Notes under the pieces: generated by a model
Told to the model about the DNA's origin: nothing
The model's database searches: none
The model's input: the letters and a program-made list of their open reading frames with translations, nothing else
Program-made: the position numbers and the translations under genes
In this document: positions 44,543 to 53,628 of the stretch, piece after piece
How the letters are laid out: each line of letters starts with the position of its first letter
How positions within the stretch are numbered: the stretch's first letter is position 1
Assembly: GCF_043555935.1 (NCBI RefSeq)
Contig: NZ_JBIGIB010000001.1
Location: 620,001-684,000 of the forward strand
Length of the DNA: 64,000 nt
Reading direction: 5' to 3'
DNA from: Pelomonas baiyunensis
GTDB taxonomy: Bacteria; Pseudomonadota; Gammaproteobacteria; Burkholderiales; Burkholderiaceae_C

Positions 44543-46657
44543 TCAGAAGGTTTCCCAGTTTCCGTCGTCGGCCGGCGCGGGAGCAGCGGGTGCGGGGGCA
44601 GGGCGCGGCGCTGAGGCCCGTGGGGCGGCGGTGGCCGGCGCGCGAGGCGTGGCCGCCGGGCGCGCGGATGCGGCCTTGGGGGCGGTGCTGGCTGCCGTGC
44701 TGCGAGAAGGGCTGGGGGCCGCACGCGTCGCGGTCTCGTGGCCAGACACGCGGAACACGGCCACCGCTTCCACCAGGCGCTGCGCCTGTTCCTTCAAGCT
44801 CTCGGCGGCCGCGGCGGACTCTTCCACCAGCGCTGCGTTTTGCTGGGTCATCTGATCCAGCTGCACCACCGAGCCGTTCACGGCGGCAATGCCTTCGCTC
44901 TGCTCCGACGCGGCGGAACTGATCTCGCCAATGATGTCTTGCACCCGCTGCACGCTGGCGACGATCTCGCTCATGGTGCTGCCTGCGGTTTGCACCAGGC
45001 GGGCGCCGTTCTCCACGCGCTCCACGCTGTTGCCGATCAAGCTCTTGATCTCCTTGGCCGCTTCGGCGCTGCGGCCCGCCAGCAGACGCACTTCACCCGC
45101 CACCACCGCAAAACCGCGGCCCTGTTCGCCGGCGCGTGCGGCTTCCACCGCGGCGTTCAGGGCCAGGATGTTGGTCTGGAAGGCGATGCCGTCGATGACG
45201 CCAATGATGTCGGCGATCTTGCGGCTGGCCGCATTGATCTCGTCCATGGTCGTGACCACCTGGCCCACCACCTCGCCCCCACGCGTGGCGGCGGACGCCG
45301 CGGACTGCACCAACTGGTTGGCGGTGCGCGCGGAATCGGCCGTCTGCCGCACCGTGCCGGTCAGCTGGCTCATGGACGAGGCGGCGTTTTGCAGGCTGCC
45401 GGCGGTTTCCTCGGTGCGCTGGCTCAGGTCGAGGTTGCCCGAGGCGATCTCGGTGCTGGCCGTGCCAATGCTGTCCACCGAATGGCGCACCGTCCCGATG
45501 GTGCTGGCCAGGCGCTGGCGCATTTGCTCGGCGTCGGCAATCAGCTGGCCGATCTCGTCGCGGCGCGTGCTGCTGACCGGGCGGCTGAGGTCGCCGTCGG
45601 CAATCGCGCCAACGGCGCCTTGCAAGGTCACCAAGGGCTGCGCCACCCAGCGCCGCATCATCCACATGAGGCCGAAGCCCAGGCCCACAGCGGTCAGGGC
45701 CAGCGCCCCCCAGAAGAACCACAGGGTGCTGCGCCCGGCGGCTTCAGCTTCGCTGCGCGACACCTGCGCAACGACCCAGTAACCGGTCTTCTCGCTCTTG
45801 CGTCCGATGGCGAAGTTGTCGGTTTGGCCCGTGCCCAAGACGTCGGGCACGTCGCCGAGCACGACCGTGTTTTCCGTCTGCTCGGCGAGGACTTTTTCGA
45901 ACCCAGGTGCCACGGCCGACAGCAACTTCCCCTTGGCGGTGGGGTGCGCGGCCAGTTGGGCCTTGCTCGGGTCCTTGGGCATGGCGACGATGTAGGTGCC
46001 ACCGTGCTCGAAGAACTTGGCCGACTCGGACATGCGGTTCATGGCCGCCTCGAAGGCATCGAGGTCGTAGCCGATGAACAAGATGCCGACGGTCTTGCCC
46101 GCGTCGTTCTTGATCGGCTCGTAGTGGGTCATGTAGGCCCGCCCGAACAGCAGTGCGCGCCCGGTGTAGGCCTTGCCGCTGGTGATGGCGGCATACGCCG
46201 CGGATTGGCGGTCGAGCAAGGTGCCCAGTGCCCGTTCGCCCTTCTCGTTTTTCAGCGAGGTGGTGATGCGTTCGAAGTCTTGGCCTTTGGCGGCGAACAC
46301 GGTGGCCACGCCGCCGTTCACGGCCGCGAATTTGTCGACCTGGGTGAAATTGCCGTTGAGCTTGGGACCCCAATCGCGCAACTCGCCGGTGGCCTCGTCC
46401 AGCGTGAAGCTCGGGCCGAACTCTTGGCGGAACGAGCCGAAGCTGCGTTGCACCTGCTTGGCGGCCACTTCGTCCATGGCCTGCATCGCGTCAACCAGCA
46501 AGTCGGCCTGGTCCGTCACCCAGACACGCACTTGCTCGCTTGATGAGCGTTTGAGCAGCGCCCCGACCACGAGGCTCACCACCAACAACACGGCGGCCAC
46601 GGCGACCGCACCCGTGAGCGACACCTGTCGCGCGATCGATTGAACGGGCTGACTCAT
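44543..46657 (-). CDS. methyl-accepting chemotaxis protein with CheR-docking tail
   Basis: 704 residues from the ATG at 46657 (MSQPVQSIARQV). One membrane helix (about 12-35), a periplasmic Cache-type sensor (about 40-320), a second helix (about 323-345), HAMP, then the signalling domain with the conserved tip IIGVIDGIAFQTNILALNA. A Pro/Ala-rich linker of about 50 residues ends in the pentapeptide NWETF, which tethers CheR and CheB in receptors such as Tar. The ligand is unknown. Last gene of the chemotaxis operon. Confidence 0.95.
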   Translation of the reverse strand: MSQPVQSIARQVSLTGAVAVAAVLLVVSLVVGALLKRSSSEQVRVWVTDQADLLVDAMQAMDEVAAKQVQRSFGSFRQEFGPSFTLDEATGELRDWGPKLNGNFTQVDKFAAVNGGVATVFAAKGQDFERITTSLKNEKGERALGTLLDRQSAAYAAITSGKAYTGRALLFGRAYMTHYEPIKNDAGKTVGILFIGYDLDAFEAAMNRMSESAKFFEHGGTYIVAMPKDPSKAQLAAHPTAKGKLLSAVAPGFEKVLAEQTENTVVLGDVPDVLGTGQTDNFAIGRKSEKTGYWVVAQVSRSEAEAAGRSTLWFFWGALALTAVGLGFGLMWMMRRWVAQPLVTLQGAVGAIADGDLSRPVSSTRRDEIGQLIADAEQMRQRLASTIGTVRHSVDSIGTASTEIASGNLDLSQRTEETAGSLQNAASSMSQLTGTVRQTADSARTANQLVQSAASAATRGGEVVGQVVTTMDEINAASRKIADIIGVIDGIAFQTNILALNAAVEAARAGEQGRGFAVVAGEVRLLAGRSAEAAKEIKSLIGNSVERVENGARLVQTAGSTMSEIVASVQRVQDIIGEISSAASEQSEGIAAVNGSVVQLDQMTQQNAALVEESAAAAESLKEQAQRLVEAVAVFRVSGHETATRAAPSPSRSTAASTAPKAASARPAATPRAPATAAPRASAPRPAPAPAAPAPADDGNWETF

Positions 46658-46739
46658 ACCTAGCTCCCAAGAATCTGGCGACACGGGCTCCGCCACCCTG
46701 CGGGTGCGCAGAGCCTTCCGGGAAAAGTCAGCGCAGGGG

Positions 46740-47264
46740 TCAGGCGGCGATGGCGGCGTCCATCAAACCCATGTCTGCGCTGCTCATCAGGCCTTCGATG
46801 TCCATGAGGATGAGCATGCGCTCGCCCACGGCACCGATGCCGGTGATGAAGCTGGTGTCCACCGACGCGGCGTTGAGCTCAGGCGCCGGACGGATGGCGT
46901 CGCGGTTGAGCTCCAGCACGTCGGACACCGAGTCCACCACCGCGCCGACCACGCGGTTCTTCACGTTCAGCACGATGACGACCGTGAAGCTGTTGTACTC
47001 AGCGGTGGGGCAACCCAGCTTGAGTCGCAGGTCGACGATGGGGACGATCACGCCGCGCAGGTTCACCACGCCCTTGATGAAGTCAGGCGCGTTGGCGATG
47101 CGGGTGGGCTGCTCGTACGAGCGGATTTCCTGCACCTTCAGGATGTCGATGCCGTACTCCTCCGAACCGAGTCGGAAGGTCAGGTATTCGCCACTGGCCG
47201 GGCCATGGGACTTGGCAGTGACGGCGCCTTGCTGGCGCAGGGCGGGGACGTTGCTGGCTTCCAT
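46740..47264 (-). CDS. cheW: chemotaxis coupling protein CheW
   Basis: 174 residues with the CheW core YLTFRLGSEEYGIDILKVQEIR, VVNLRGVIVPIVDLR and GAVVDSVSDVLELN. It links CheA to the receptor array. It lies 28 bp after cheA and 82 bp before mcp. Very close in its core motifs to the CheW at 22775-23275, suggesting a duplication. Confidence 0.95.
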   Translation of the reverse strand: MEASNVPALRQQGAVTAKSHGPASGEYLTFRLGSEEYGIDILKVQEIRSYEQPTRIANAPDFIKGVVNLRGVIVPIVDLRLKLGCPTAEYNSFTVVIVLNVKNRVVGAVVDSVSDVLELNRDAIRPAPELNAASVDTSFITGIGAVGERMLILMDIEGLMSSADMGLMDAAIAA

Positions 47265-47292
47265 GCGGACCTCTCTGTGTTGATTGGGTTTG

Positions 47293-49440
47293 TCAGTGGC
47301 GGGACCGGCGCACGAGGCTGCCGACGTCCAGGATCAGGGCCACGCGGCCGTCGCCCATGATGGTGGCGCCCGACACATCGTTGACCTTGCGGTAGTTCGC
47401 TTCGAGGTTCTTCACCACGACTTGCTGCTGGCCGAGGAGTTCGTCCACCAGCAGGGCCACGCGGCCGCCTTCGGCTTCCACGACCACCATGATGGAGCTG
47501 ACGTGCTCGAAGTCGAAGCGGGGCACATCGAACACCTTCTCCAGTTCGATGACCGGCATGTATTCGTCGCGCACTTCGACGACGCGGCCGGAGCCGGCCA
47601 CCGTCTTGATGGTGTCGGACTGCACCTGGAAGGACTCGACCACGCTGCTCAGCGGCAGGATGTAGCACTCGTCGCCCACACCCACGCTCATGCCGTCCAT
47701 GATGGCCAGCGTGAGCGGCAGGCGCACGGACACCTTCATGCCGTAGCCCTCGGCGGAGTCGATCTCGACCGTGCCGCCCAGCGAGGTGATGTTCTTCTTC
47801 ACCACGTCCATGCCCACACCGCGGCCGGAGACGTCCGTCACCTGCTCGGCGGTGGAGAAGCCCGGCGCGAAGATCAGGTTCCAGCATTCGGCGTCGGTCA
47901 TGGTGTCCGGCGCGTCGATGCCCTTTTCGCGGGCCTTCTTGATGAGCTTCTCGCGGTTCAGGCCACGGCCGTCGTCGCGCACTTCGATGACGATGCTGCC
48001 GCCTTGGTGCGAGGCCACCAGGGTGATGGTGCCTTGCTCGGGCTTGCCCTTGGCGATGCGGTCGGCCGGCATTTCGATGCCGTGGTCGCAGCTGTTGCGC
48101 ACCAGGTGGGTGAGCGGGTCGGTGATCTTCTCGACCAGGCTCTTGTCCAGCTCGGTGGCTTCACCCTGCGTGACCAGCTCGACCTTCTTGCCCAGCTTGG
48201 CGGCGAGGTCGCGCAGCATGCGCGGGAAGCGGTTGAACACCGTCGACATCGGAATCATCCGGATCGACATGACCGACTCTTGCAAGTCGCGGGTGTTGCG
48301 TTCCAGGTCGGCCAGGCCGGAGGTCAGCTGCTGGTAGATGGCTGGGTCCAGCTCGCGGCTGTTCTGCGCCAGCATGGCTTGCGTGATGACGAGCTCGCCG
48401 ACGAGGTTGATGAGCTGGTCGACCTTTTCAATGGAGACGCGCAGCGTGGTCTGGTCCAGGCCACCGCCGGCGGGCTTGGCTTCCGTCTTGGCCGGCGGAG
48501 TCGGGCGGGCCGGCACGATGGCAGCGGCGGGCTTGACTTCGGCCGGGGCCGCAGCGACCGGCTCGGCGGCACCCGACGGCACGCCCGGGGCATCATCAAA
48601 GAAGCCGTAGCCGGGGTCGGCGGATGGGGCTTCAGCAGGCGGTGCGCCCGGGGCACCGTCATAGAAGCCGAAGCCGGGGCCGAGCGTGGTCAACTTCACC
48701 TGCTCACGGGCCACGTGGAAGGTGAACAGGTCCAGCAGGTCGTTGTCCGTGCTGCTCGTCAGCACCTTGAAACGGCGCATGCCGTCGGAGCTTTGACCGG
48801 CGTCCAGCGGCTCGATGGTGCCGAGGTCGGTGATTTCCTTGAACAGCTCGACGAGGTTGTCGGCAATGCTCGGGTCGGGCAGGGGGCCGACCTGCAGTTC
48901 CAGCAAGCGGGCACCGGCGCCCGGAGCGGCAGCAGCGGCCGCCGGTGCGGGGGCAGGTGTTGCGGCCTGGGCCTTGGGGGCCGGCGCAGCCGCGGGTGCG
49001 GCGGGCGCGGGGGCGCTGCCGCCCTCCACGAAACTCTTGATGTTGAACAGCAGTTCGGTGGTGTCCACCGGGTCGGCGCCGGAGCCCTGGTGGCGGCCGA
49101 GCTGGGCGCGCAGGGCGTCACCCGACTGCAGCAGCACGTCCACCATGGGGGCCGTGGGTTGCAGTTCATGCCGGCGCAGCTTGTCCAGCAGCGTCTCCAT
49201 CTGGTGCGTCAGTTCAGCGACATCGCTGAAGCCGAACGTGGCCGCGCCGCCCTTGATGGAGTGCGCGCAACGGAAGATGGCGTTGAGTTCTTCATCGTCG
49301 GCCGCTTCGACGTTCACATTGAGCAGCAGCTGCTCCATGTTGTCGAGGTTCTCCCCGGCTTCCTCGAAGAAGACTTGGTAGAACTGGCTGAGATCGATAC
49401 CAGCGCTGATGCTGGCGCCTTCGGAAGTCATGTCACCCAT
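47293..49440 (-). CDS. cheA: chemotaxis histidine kinase CheA
   Basis: 715 residues. HPt domain with the phosphorylated His in CAHSIKGGAATFGF (near residue 60), a Pro/Ala-rich linker, a P2-like CheY-binding domain (LLELQVGPLPDPS...), a second Ala/Pro linker, dimerisation helices (VDQLINLVGELVITQAML), the ATPase domain (HLVRNSCDHGIE, VRDDGRGLNREK, GRGVGMDVVKKNI) and a C-terminal CheW-like regulatory domain. It phosphorylates CheY and CheB in response to receptor state. Confidence 0.97.
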   Translation of the reverse strand: MGDMTSEGASISAGIDLSQFYQVFFEEAGENLDNMEQLLLNVNVEAADDEELNAIFRCAHSIKGGAATFGFSDVAELTHQMETLLDKLRRHELQPTAPMVDVLLQSGDALRAQLGRHQGSGADPVDTTELLFNIKSFVEGGSAPAPAAPAAAPAPKAQAATPAPAPAAAAAAPGAGARLLELQVGPLPDPSIADNLVELFKEITDLGTIEPLDAGQSSDGMRRFKVLTSSTDNDLLDLFTFHVAREQVKLTTLGPGFGFYDGAPGAPPAEAPSADPGYGFFDDAPGVPSGAAEPVAAAPAEVKPAAAIVPARPTPPAKTEAKPAGGGLDQTTLRVSIEKVDQLINLVGELVITQAMLAQNSRELDPAIYQQLTSGLADLERNTRDLQESVMSIRMIPMSTVFNRFPRMLRDLAAKLGKKVELVTQGEATELDKSLVEKITDPLTHLVRNSCDHGIEMPADRIAKGKPEQGTITLVASHQGGSIVIEVRDDGRGLNREKLIKKAREKGIDAPDTMTDAECWNLIFAPGFSTAEQVTDVSGRGVGMDVVKKNITSLGGTVEIDSAEGYGMKVSVRLPLTLAIMDGMSVGVGDECYILPLSSVVESFQVQSDTIKTVAGSGRVVEVRDEYMPVIELEKVFDVPRFDFEHVSSIMVVVEAEGGRVALLVDELLGQQQVVVKNLEANYRKVNDVSGATIMGDGRVALILDVGSLVRRSRH

Positions 49441-49470
49441 GGCTGGTGCTCCCTGTGGAACCGACTGACT

Positions 49471-49833
49471 TCAGCGGATGACCTTGCCGATCACTTCGAT
49501 CAGCTTGGCCGGATCGAAAGGCTTCACCAACCAGCCCGTGGCGCCCGCCGCACGACCGGCTTGCTTCATCGCGTCGCTGGACTCGGTGGTCAGGATCAGG
49601 ATGGGCGTGGTCTTGAACTTCGGGTTCTCGCGGAGCTTCTTGGTCAGGCTGATGCCGTCCATGCGGGGCATGTTCTGGTCGGTCAGCACCAGGTCGAAGT
49701 CGCGCTGACCGGACTTCTCCCAAGCGTCCTGCCCGTCCACCGCTTCCACCACGTTGAAGCCGGCGTTCTTGAGCGTGAAGGCCACCATTTGGCGCATCGA
49801 GGCCGAGTCGTCGACAGCGAGGATTGAGTGCAT
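49471..49833 (-). CDS. cheY: chemotaxis response regulator CheY
   Basis: 120 residues, a single receiver domain. The acidic pocket (VDDS), the phosphoacceptor Asp in LVLTDQNMPRMDG near 52, the switch Thr in ILTTES and the conserved Lys in WLVKPFD are all present. Phosphorylated by CheA, it binds the flagellar switch or another target. It lies 30 bp before cheA. Confidence 0.96.
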   Translation of the reverse strand: MHSILAVDDSASMRQMVAFTLKNAGFNVVEAVDGQDAWEKSGQRDFDLVLTDQNMPRMDGISLTKKLRENPKFKTTPILILTTESSDAMKQAGRAAGATGWLVKPFDPAKLIEVIGKVIR

Positions 49834-49886
49834 TTGAGTTTTCTCCGAGGGAACGTGTTGCCTGGGGGCGAAGTGAACGGGTGAGG

Positions 49887-50354
49887 TCAGAAGAGTTCGA
49901 TGGAACCGGCGTCCATCTCGTCTTGCGTGACCGGGTTGGGGCGCAGCGGCGCGATCTCGACGACGGCCACGCCGTCCTCGTCGTCCATGCCGAAGGTGTC
50001 GCGGGCCAGCTGGTCGGCGCAGTTGCGCAGCCGTTGGCTGGTGTGGGCGATCAGCTGCGTGGCCATGTCCTGGAATTGCAGCGCGGTGATCGCGGCGGCG
50101 ATGTCCTGCATGATTTGCTTGAGCCCGTCCGAGGCGGCGGTGCCGTCGCTATTGCTCAGCAGGGTCATGGTCTGGCTGGACGCGCTGAAAAAGTGCGTCG
50201 ACAGGGCTTCGCCGGCGTCGTCGAGCAGGCGTTGCAGCCGCTCCAGATCGTTGGTCACCGTCATCAGGTGATCCTGCAATTCCGCTGCCGCCAGCAGCGG
50301 CATGGCGCCCGCAGCTCCGTCGAAATCAGCGGCGGTGGATGAATCTGTCTGCAT
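49887..50354 (-). CDS. CheZ-like phosphatase of phospho-CheY (putative)
   Basis: 155 residues, mostly helical. The middle helix reads ALQFQDMATQLIAHTSQRL; this matches the CheZ catalytic pattern FQD...Q (Asp and Gln four apart) that removes phosphate from CheY. The C-terminus TQDEMDAGSIELF resembles the CheZ tail that docks on CheY (QD..D..L..L.F). It is shorter than E. coli CheZ and lacks obvious similarity elsewhere, so the assignment rests on these two motifs and on its place as first gene of the che operon, 53 bp before cheY. Confidence 0.6.
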   Translation of the reverse strand: MQTDSSTAADFDGAAGAMPLLAAAELQDHLMTVTNDLERLQRLLDDAGEALSTHFFSASSQTMTLLSNSDGTAASDGLKQIMQDIAAAITALQFQDMATQLIAHTSQRLRNCADQLARDTFGMDDEDGVAVVEIAPLRPNPVTQDEMDAGSIELF

Positions 50355-50553
50355 CGTGTCTCCGCGAGGGGATGCTTGCTTCTTGTCCCAATGCCCTGTG
50401 GTTTCCCTCAGGGCGAATGCATCATGGCATGTTCATATCCATTTCGGCACGTGTCGGCGTCCAGATGTCGCGAGAACGAGCCGTATTACCGGTCTGACCC
50501 CCATTGAGTGAGCCTGCGGGTGTTGTTGCCGGTGCGCGGCATACTGCGCCCCC

Positions 50554-51711
50554 ATGACGATTTCTGGTCTGGAACCGGGCTCCCGGGTACTGCGCGTGCT
50601 GCATGTCGAGGACTCCGAACTCGATCATCAACTCATCCTGGCGCAACTGCTGCGAGCCGGGTTGCGCCTGGACATCGAGAGGCTCGATGCGCTGCCGGCG
50701 GTGCTGGCGGCGCTGGAGCGTCCCTGGGATGCAATCATCTCCGACTACAACCTTCCCGGCTACTCGGGCCTGCAGGTGCTGGAAGCCCTGAGGGCCCGGG
50801 ATCGCGCCACGCCGTTCATTCTGGTGTCCGGCGAGATTGGCGAAGACATTGCCGTGGGTGCCATGCGCGACGGCGCTTCGGACTATCTGCTCAAGAGCAG
50901 CCTGCATCGCCTGGCTCCAGCGCTGCTGCACGCGGTGGAGGCTGCCGATTCCGAACGCGCCCGTCAGCGGGCAGATGAAGAGGTGGTGCGCTCCAAGCAG
51001 CGGCTGCACGAACTGGCCGGCCACCTGCAAACCAGCGTGGAGCTGGAGCGGGCGGCGATTGCTCGGGAGATTCACGACGATGTGGGCGGCTCGCTCACCG
51101 CCATCAAGTTCGACCTTGCGTGGATCGACCGGCATGCCCAGACCCCCGAGGTGCGCCAGCGGGTGGCGTCGGCGCTGGAGACTGTGAATGCCGCCATCGA
51201 GGCCAGCCAGCGCATCATGCACAACCTGCGCCCGGCCATCCTGGAGCAAGGCCTGGTGGCTGCGTTGCAGTGGCTGACCGCCCGGTTCGAGCGCCGCACC
51301 GGCATCGAAGCCGCCCTGCGCGTGGGCGAGGAACACCTCGACCTGCCGGCCGGTGTGCCGCTGGTGGCCTACCGCACCGCGCAAGAGGCGTTGACGAATG
51401 TGTCCAAGCACGCGCAGGCCAGTCGCGTGACCGTGGAGCTCAGCCAGGACTCCGGCGTGCTGACGCTGGAGATTCGGGACAATGGCTGCGGCATGGGCGC
51501 CAGCGATCTGGCCAAGGAACGTTCGTTCGGCATCCGCGGGCTGCACGAGCGGGCGGCCACGGTGGGCGGCTGGGTGGATCTGTCCAGCACGCCGGGCGGG
51601 GGCACCAGCCTCATCCTGACCGTGCCGTTGGCGCAAGACGCCATCGACGCGCTGGACGACGAGGCCGAGCTGGGCGTGGATGAAGGGCAATCGATTTGGG
51701 GGCGAGCATGA
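50554..51711 (+). CDS. histidine kinase with N-terminal receiver domain
   Basis: 385 residues. Receiver domain (VLHVEDSELDH, acceptor Asp in AIISDYNLPGYSG near 64, conserved Lys in YLLKSS), a coiled linker, then a NarX/DesK-type kinase: HisKA_3 with the His in AREIHDDVGGSLTAIKFDLAW near 173 and an ATPase domain with AQEALTNVSKHA and RDNGCGMG. There is no membrane or sensor domain, so it is a soluble relay kinase activated through its receiver. Its stop overlaps the start of the LuxR regulator (ATGA). Confidence 0.9.
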   Translation: MTISGLEPGSRVLRVLHVEDSELDHQLILAQLLRAGLRLDIERLDALPAVLAALERPWDAIISDYNLPGYSGLQVLEALRARDRATPFILVSGEIGEDIAVGAMRDGASDYLLKSSLHRLAPALLHAVEAADSERARQRADEEVVRSKQRLHELAGHLQTSVELERAAIAREIHDDVGGSLTAIKFDLAWIDRHAQTPEVRQRVASALETVNAAIEASQRIMHNLRPAILEQGLVAALQWLTARFERRTGIEAALRVGEEHLDLPAGVPLVAYRTAQEALTNVSKHAQASRVTVELSQDSGVLTLEIRDNGCGMGASDLAKERSFGIRGLHERAATVGGWVDLSSTPGGGTSLILTVPLAQDAIDALDDEAELGVDEGQSIWGRA

Positions 51712-52355
51712 TCCGCGTCATCTTGTGTGACGACCACGGGCTGATCCGCCGGGGCATTCGCGACACGCTGGCCGATGCGCAAGACATCGAGGTCGTGGGC
51801 GAAGCCGGCGACTACACCGAACTGCGCGGCCTGTTGCACAGCCTGGGCAAAGACAACCCCTGCGACGTGCTGGTGCTGGACATCAACATGCCCGGCCGCA
51901 GCGGTCTGGATGTGCTGCATGTGCTCAAGGACGAAGGCAACCCGGTGCGCGCGCTGATCGTGTCGATGTACCCCGAAGACCAGTACGCCATCCGCGCGTT
52001 GCGGGCCGGGGCGTATGGCTACGTCAACAAGGGCGGCGACCCCGCTTCGCTCGTGCAGGCGGTGCGGACGGTGGCCCAGGGGCGGAAATACGTCACGCCA
52101 GAGATCGCGCAGATGTTGGTGGAAAGCCTGACCGCGCCTGTGGCGGAGCAAGCACACCACAAACTGTCGGATCGTGAACTTCAGACCCTGGTGATGATCG
52201 CGTCTGGAAAGCGCCTGTCGGACATTGCAGAAGAACTGATGCTCAGCCCCAAGACGGTGAGCGTTTACCGTGCCCGCGTGCTGGAGAAGTTGGGGTTGGC
52301 CAACAACTCCGAACTGACGGTGTATGCCATCCGCAACGGACTCGTCGCCAGCTGA
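51708..52355 (+). CDS. LuxR-type response regulator
   Basis: 215 residues from the ATG at 51708. Receiver with the acceptor Asp in VLVLDINMPGRSG, and a GerE/LuxR helix-turn-helix (LSDRELQTLVMIASGKRLSDIAEELML...TVSVYRARVLEKL) at the C-terminus. Cognate partner of the preceding kinase. Its last 32 bp are also read as the start of the diguanylate cyclase gene. Confidence 0.93.
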   Translation: MIRVILCDDHGLIRRGIRDTLADAQDIEVVGEAGDYTELRGLLHSLGKDNPCDVLVLDINMPGRSGLDVLHVLKDEGNPVRALIVSMYPEDQYAIRALRAGAYGYVNKGGDPASLVQAVRTVAQGRKYVTPEIAQMLVESLTAPVAEQAHHKLSDRELQTLVMIASGKRLSDIAEELMLSPKTVSVYRARVLEKLGLANNSELTVYAIRNGLVAS

Positions 52356-53628
52356 GCCGCGCCGCACGCGCGCGCCTTCGCTCGTCAAACGCCTCACGCG
52401 GCTGAGCGTGGCGGTGATGGGCGCGGCGTTGCTGCTCAGCTCGCTGGCCCTGGCGGCCTGGGTGTATCACAGCCTGCGCGAAGCCCAGCTGCGCGGGGCG
52501 GAGCAGTCGGCCCAATGGCTGGCGGAAAACCTCGCTCCGGCACTGGCCTTCCATGACCGTGAGGCCACGCGCGATGCGCTTGTGGCCTTCAGCCGGCGTG
52601 ATGGGCTGCAAGCCTTGACCGTGCGCGATGCCGCCGGGGCCGCGTTCGCGCACTGGCCGTCCGAAGCCGCCGCGGCGCCGTGGCCCACGCGCCCGGTGGC
52701 CGTGGACTGGAATCAGGTGCAACTGGTGGTGCCGGTGATGCTGCAGGGCGAGCGCATCGGCAGCCTGGCCTGGGTGGAGAGTTTTGAGGCGCTCAACGCC
52801 ACGCTGGTGCGACTCGCCGCGGGTGCGGTGGGCGTGCTGGCGCTGTCCCTCGTGGGGGCCAGTCTGCTGCTGCGCTGGACGCAACGCCGCGCCTTGGCTC
52901 CGCTGGTGGCCCTGTCGCGCCTGGCCGAGCGCGTGGCCACCAGCCAGGACTACAGCCTGCGGGCCCCCGTGCGTGAGCAAGACGAAGTGGGCCGCCTGGC
53001 CGAGCGCTTCAACGGCATGCTGCGCCGCATCGAGGTGTGGCACGAAGACATGACCCAGCAACTCGCCGTGGAGCAGCAGACCGGCCGCGCCTTGCAGCAG
53101 CTGGCGCACCGTGACACGCTCACCGGCTTGCCCAACCGCCTGGCCTTCGAGCTGACGCTGGAGCGGCTGTTCGTCGACTTGCACAACCCCCAGCACTCGC
53201 TGAGCCACCGGCTCGCGCTGCTGTTCATCGACCTGGACAACTTCAAGGGCGTGAACGACCGCCTGGGCCATGCGGCGGGCGACGCGGTGCTGGTGGAGGT
53301 GGGCCGGCGCATGGGCAGCGTGTTGCGGGCCAGCGACCGGTTGTTCCGCCTGGGTGGCGACGAGTTCGCCTTGCTGGTGGCGGATGTGGCCGACCCCGAA
53401 GCCGTGGAGCAACTGGCCGGTCGTTTGATCGACAGCGTGCGTCAGCCGCTGTTGCTTCAAGGCGAAGTGCAGCCGGTGGGGGCCACCGTAGGCCTGGCTT
53501 TCGTGCCTGATGACGCAACCGACCCGCAGTCGTTGCTGCAAGCGGCCGATGCCGCCATGTACGCTGCCAAACATGCCGGCAAGAACACGTACCGCAGGGC
53601 AGGGCGCAGCACGACGCCCAGCCCTTGA
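52324..53628 (+). CDS. YfiN-like diguanylate cyclase (CHASE8-HAMP-GGDEF)
   Basis: 434 residues. Two membrane helices flank a periplasmic CHASE8-like domain (AENLAPALAFHDREATRDAL), then HAMP and GGDEF with intact RLGGDEFALL and an RxxD inhibitory site (RASD) five residues before it, giving cyclic di-GMP synthesis with product control. Length and layout match YfiN/TpbB, which is inhibited by the periplasmic protein YfiR. The only usable start (ATG 52324) lies inside the regulator gene. Confidence 0.88.
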   Translation: MPSATDSSPAEPRRTRAPSLVKRLTRLSVAVMGAALLLSSLALAAWVYHSLREAQLRGAEQSAQWLAENLAPALAFHDREATRDALVAFSRRDGLQALTVRDAAGAAFAHWPSEAAAAPWPTRPVAVDWNQVQLVVPVMLQGERIGSLAWVESFEALNATLVRLAAGAVGVLALSLVGASLLLRWTQRRALAPLVALSRLAERVATSQDYSLRAPVREQDEVGRLAERFNGMLRRIEVWHEDMTQQLAVEQQTGRALQQLAHRDTLTGLPNRLAFELTLERLFVDLHNPQHSLSHRLALLFIDLDNFKGVNDRLGHAAGDAVLVEVGRRMGSVLRASDRLFRLGGDEFALLVADVADPEAVEQLAGRLIDSVRQPLLLQGEVQPVGATVGLAFVPDDATDPQSLLQAADAAMYAAKHAGKNTYRRAGRSTTPSP

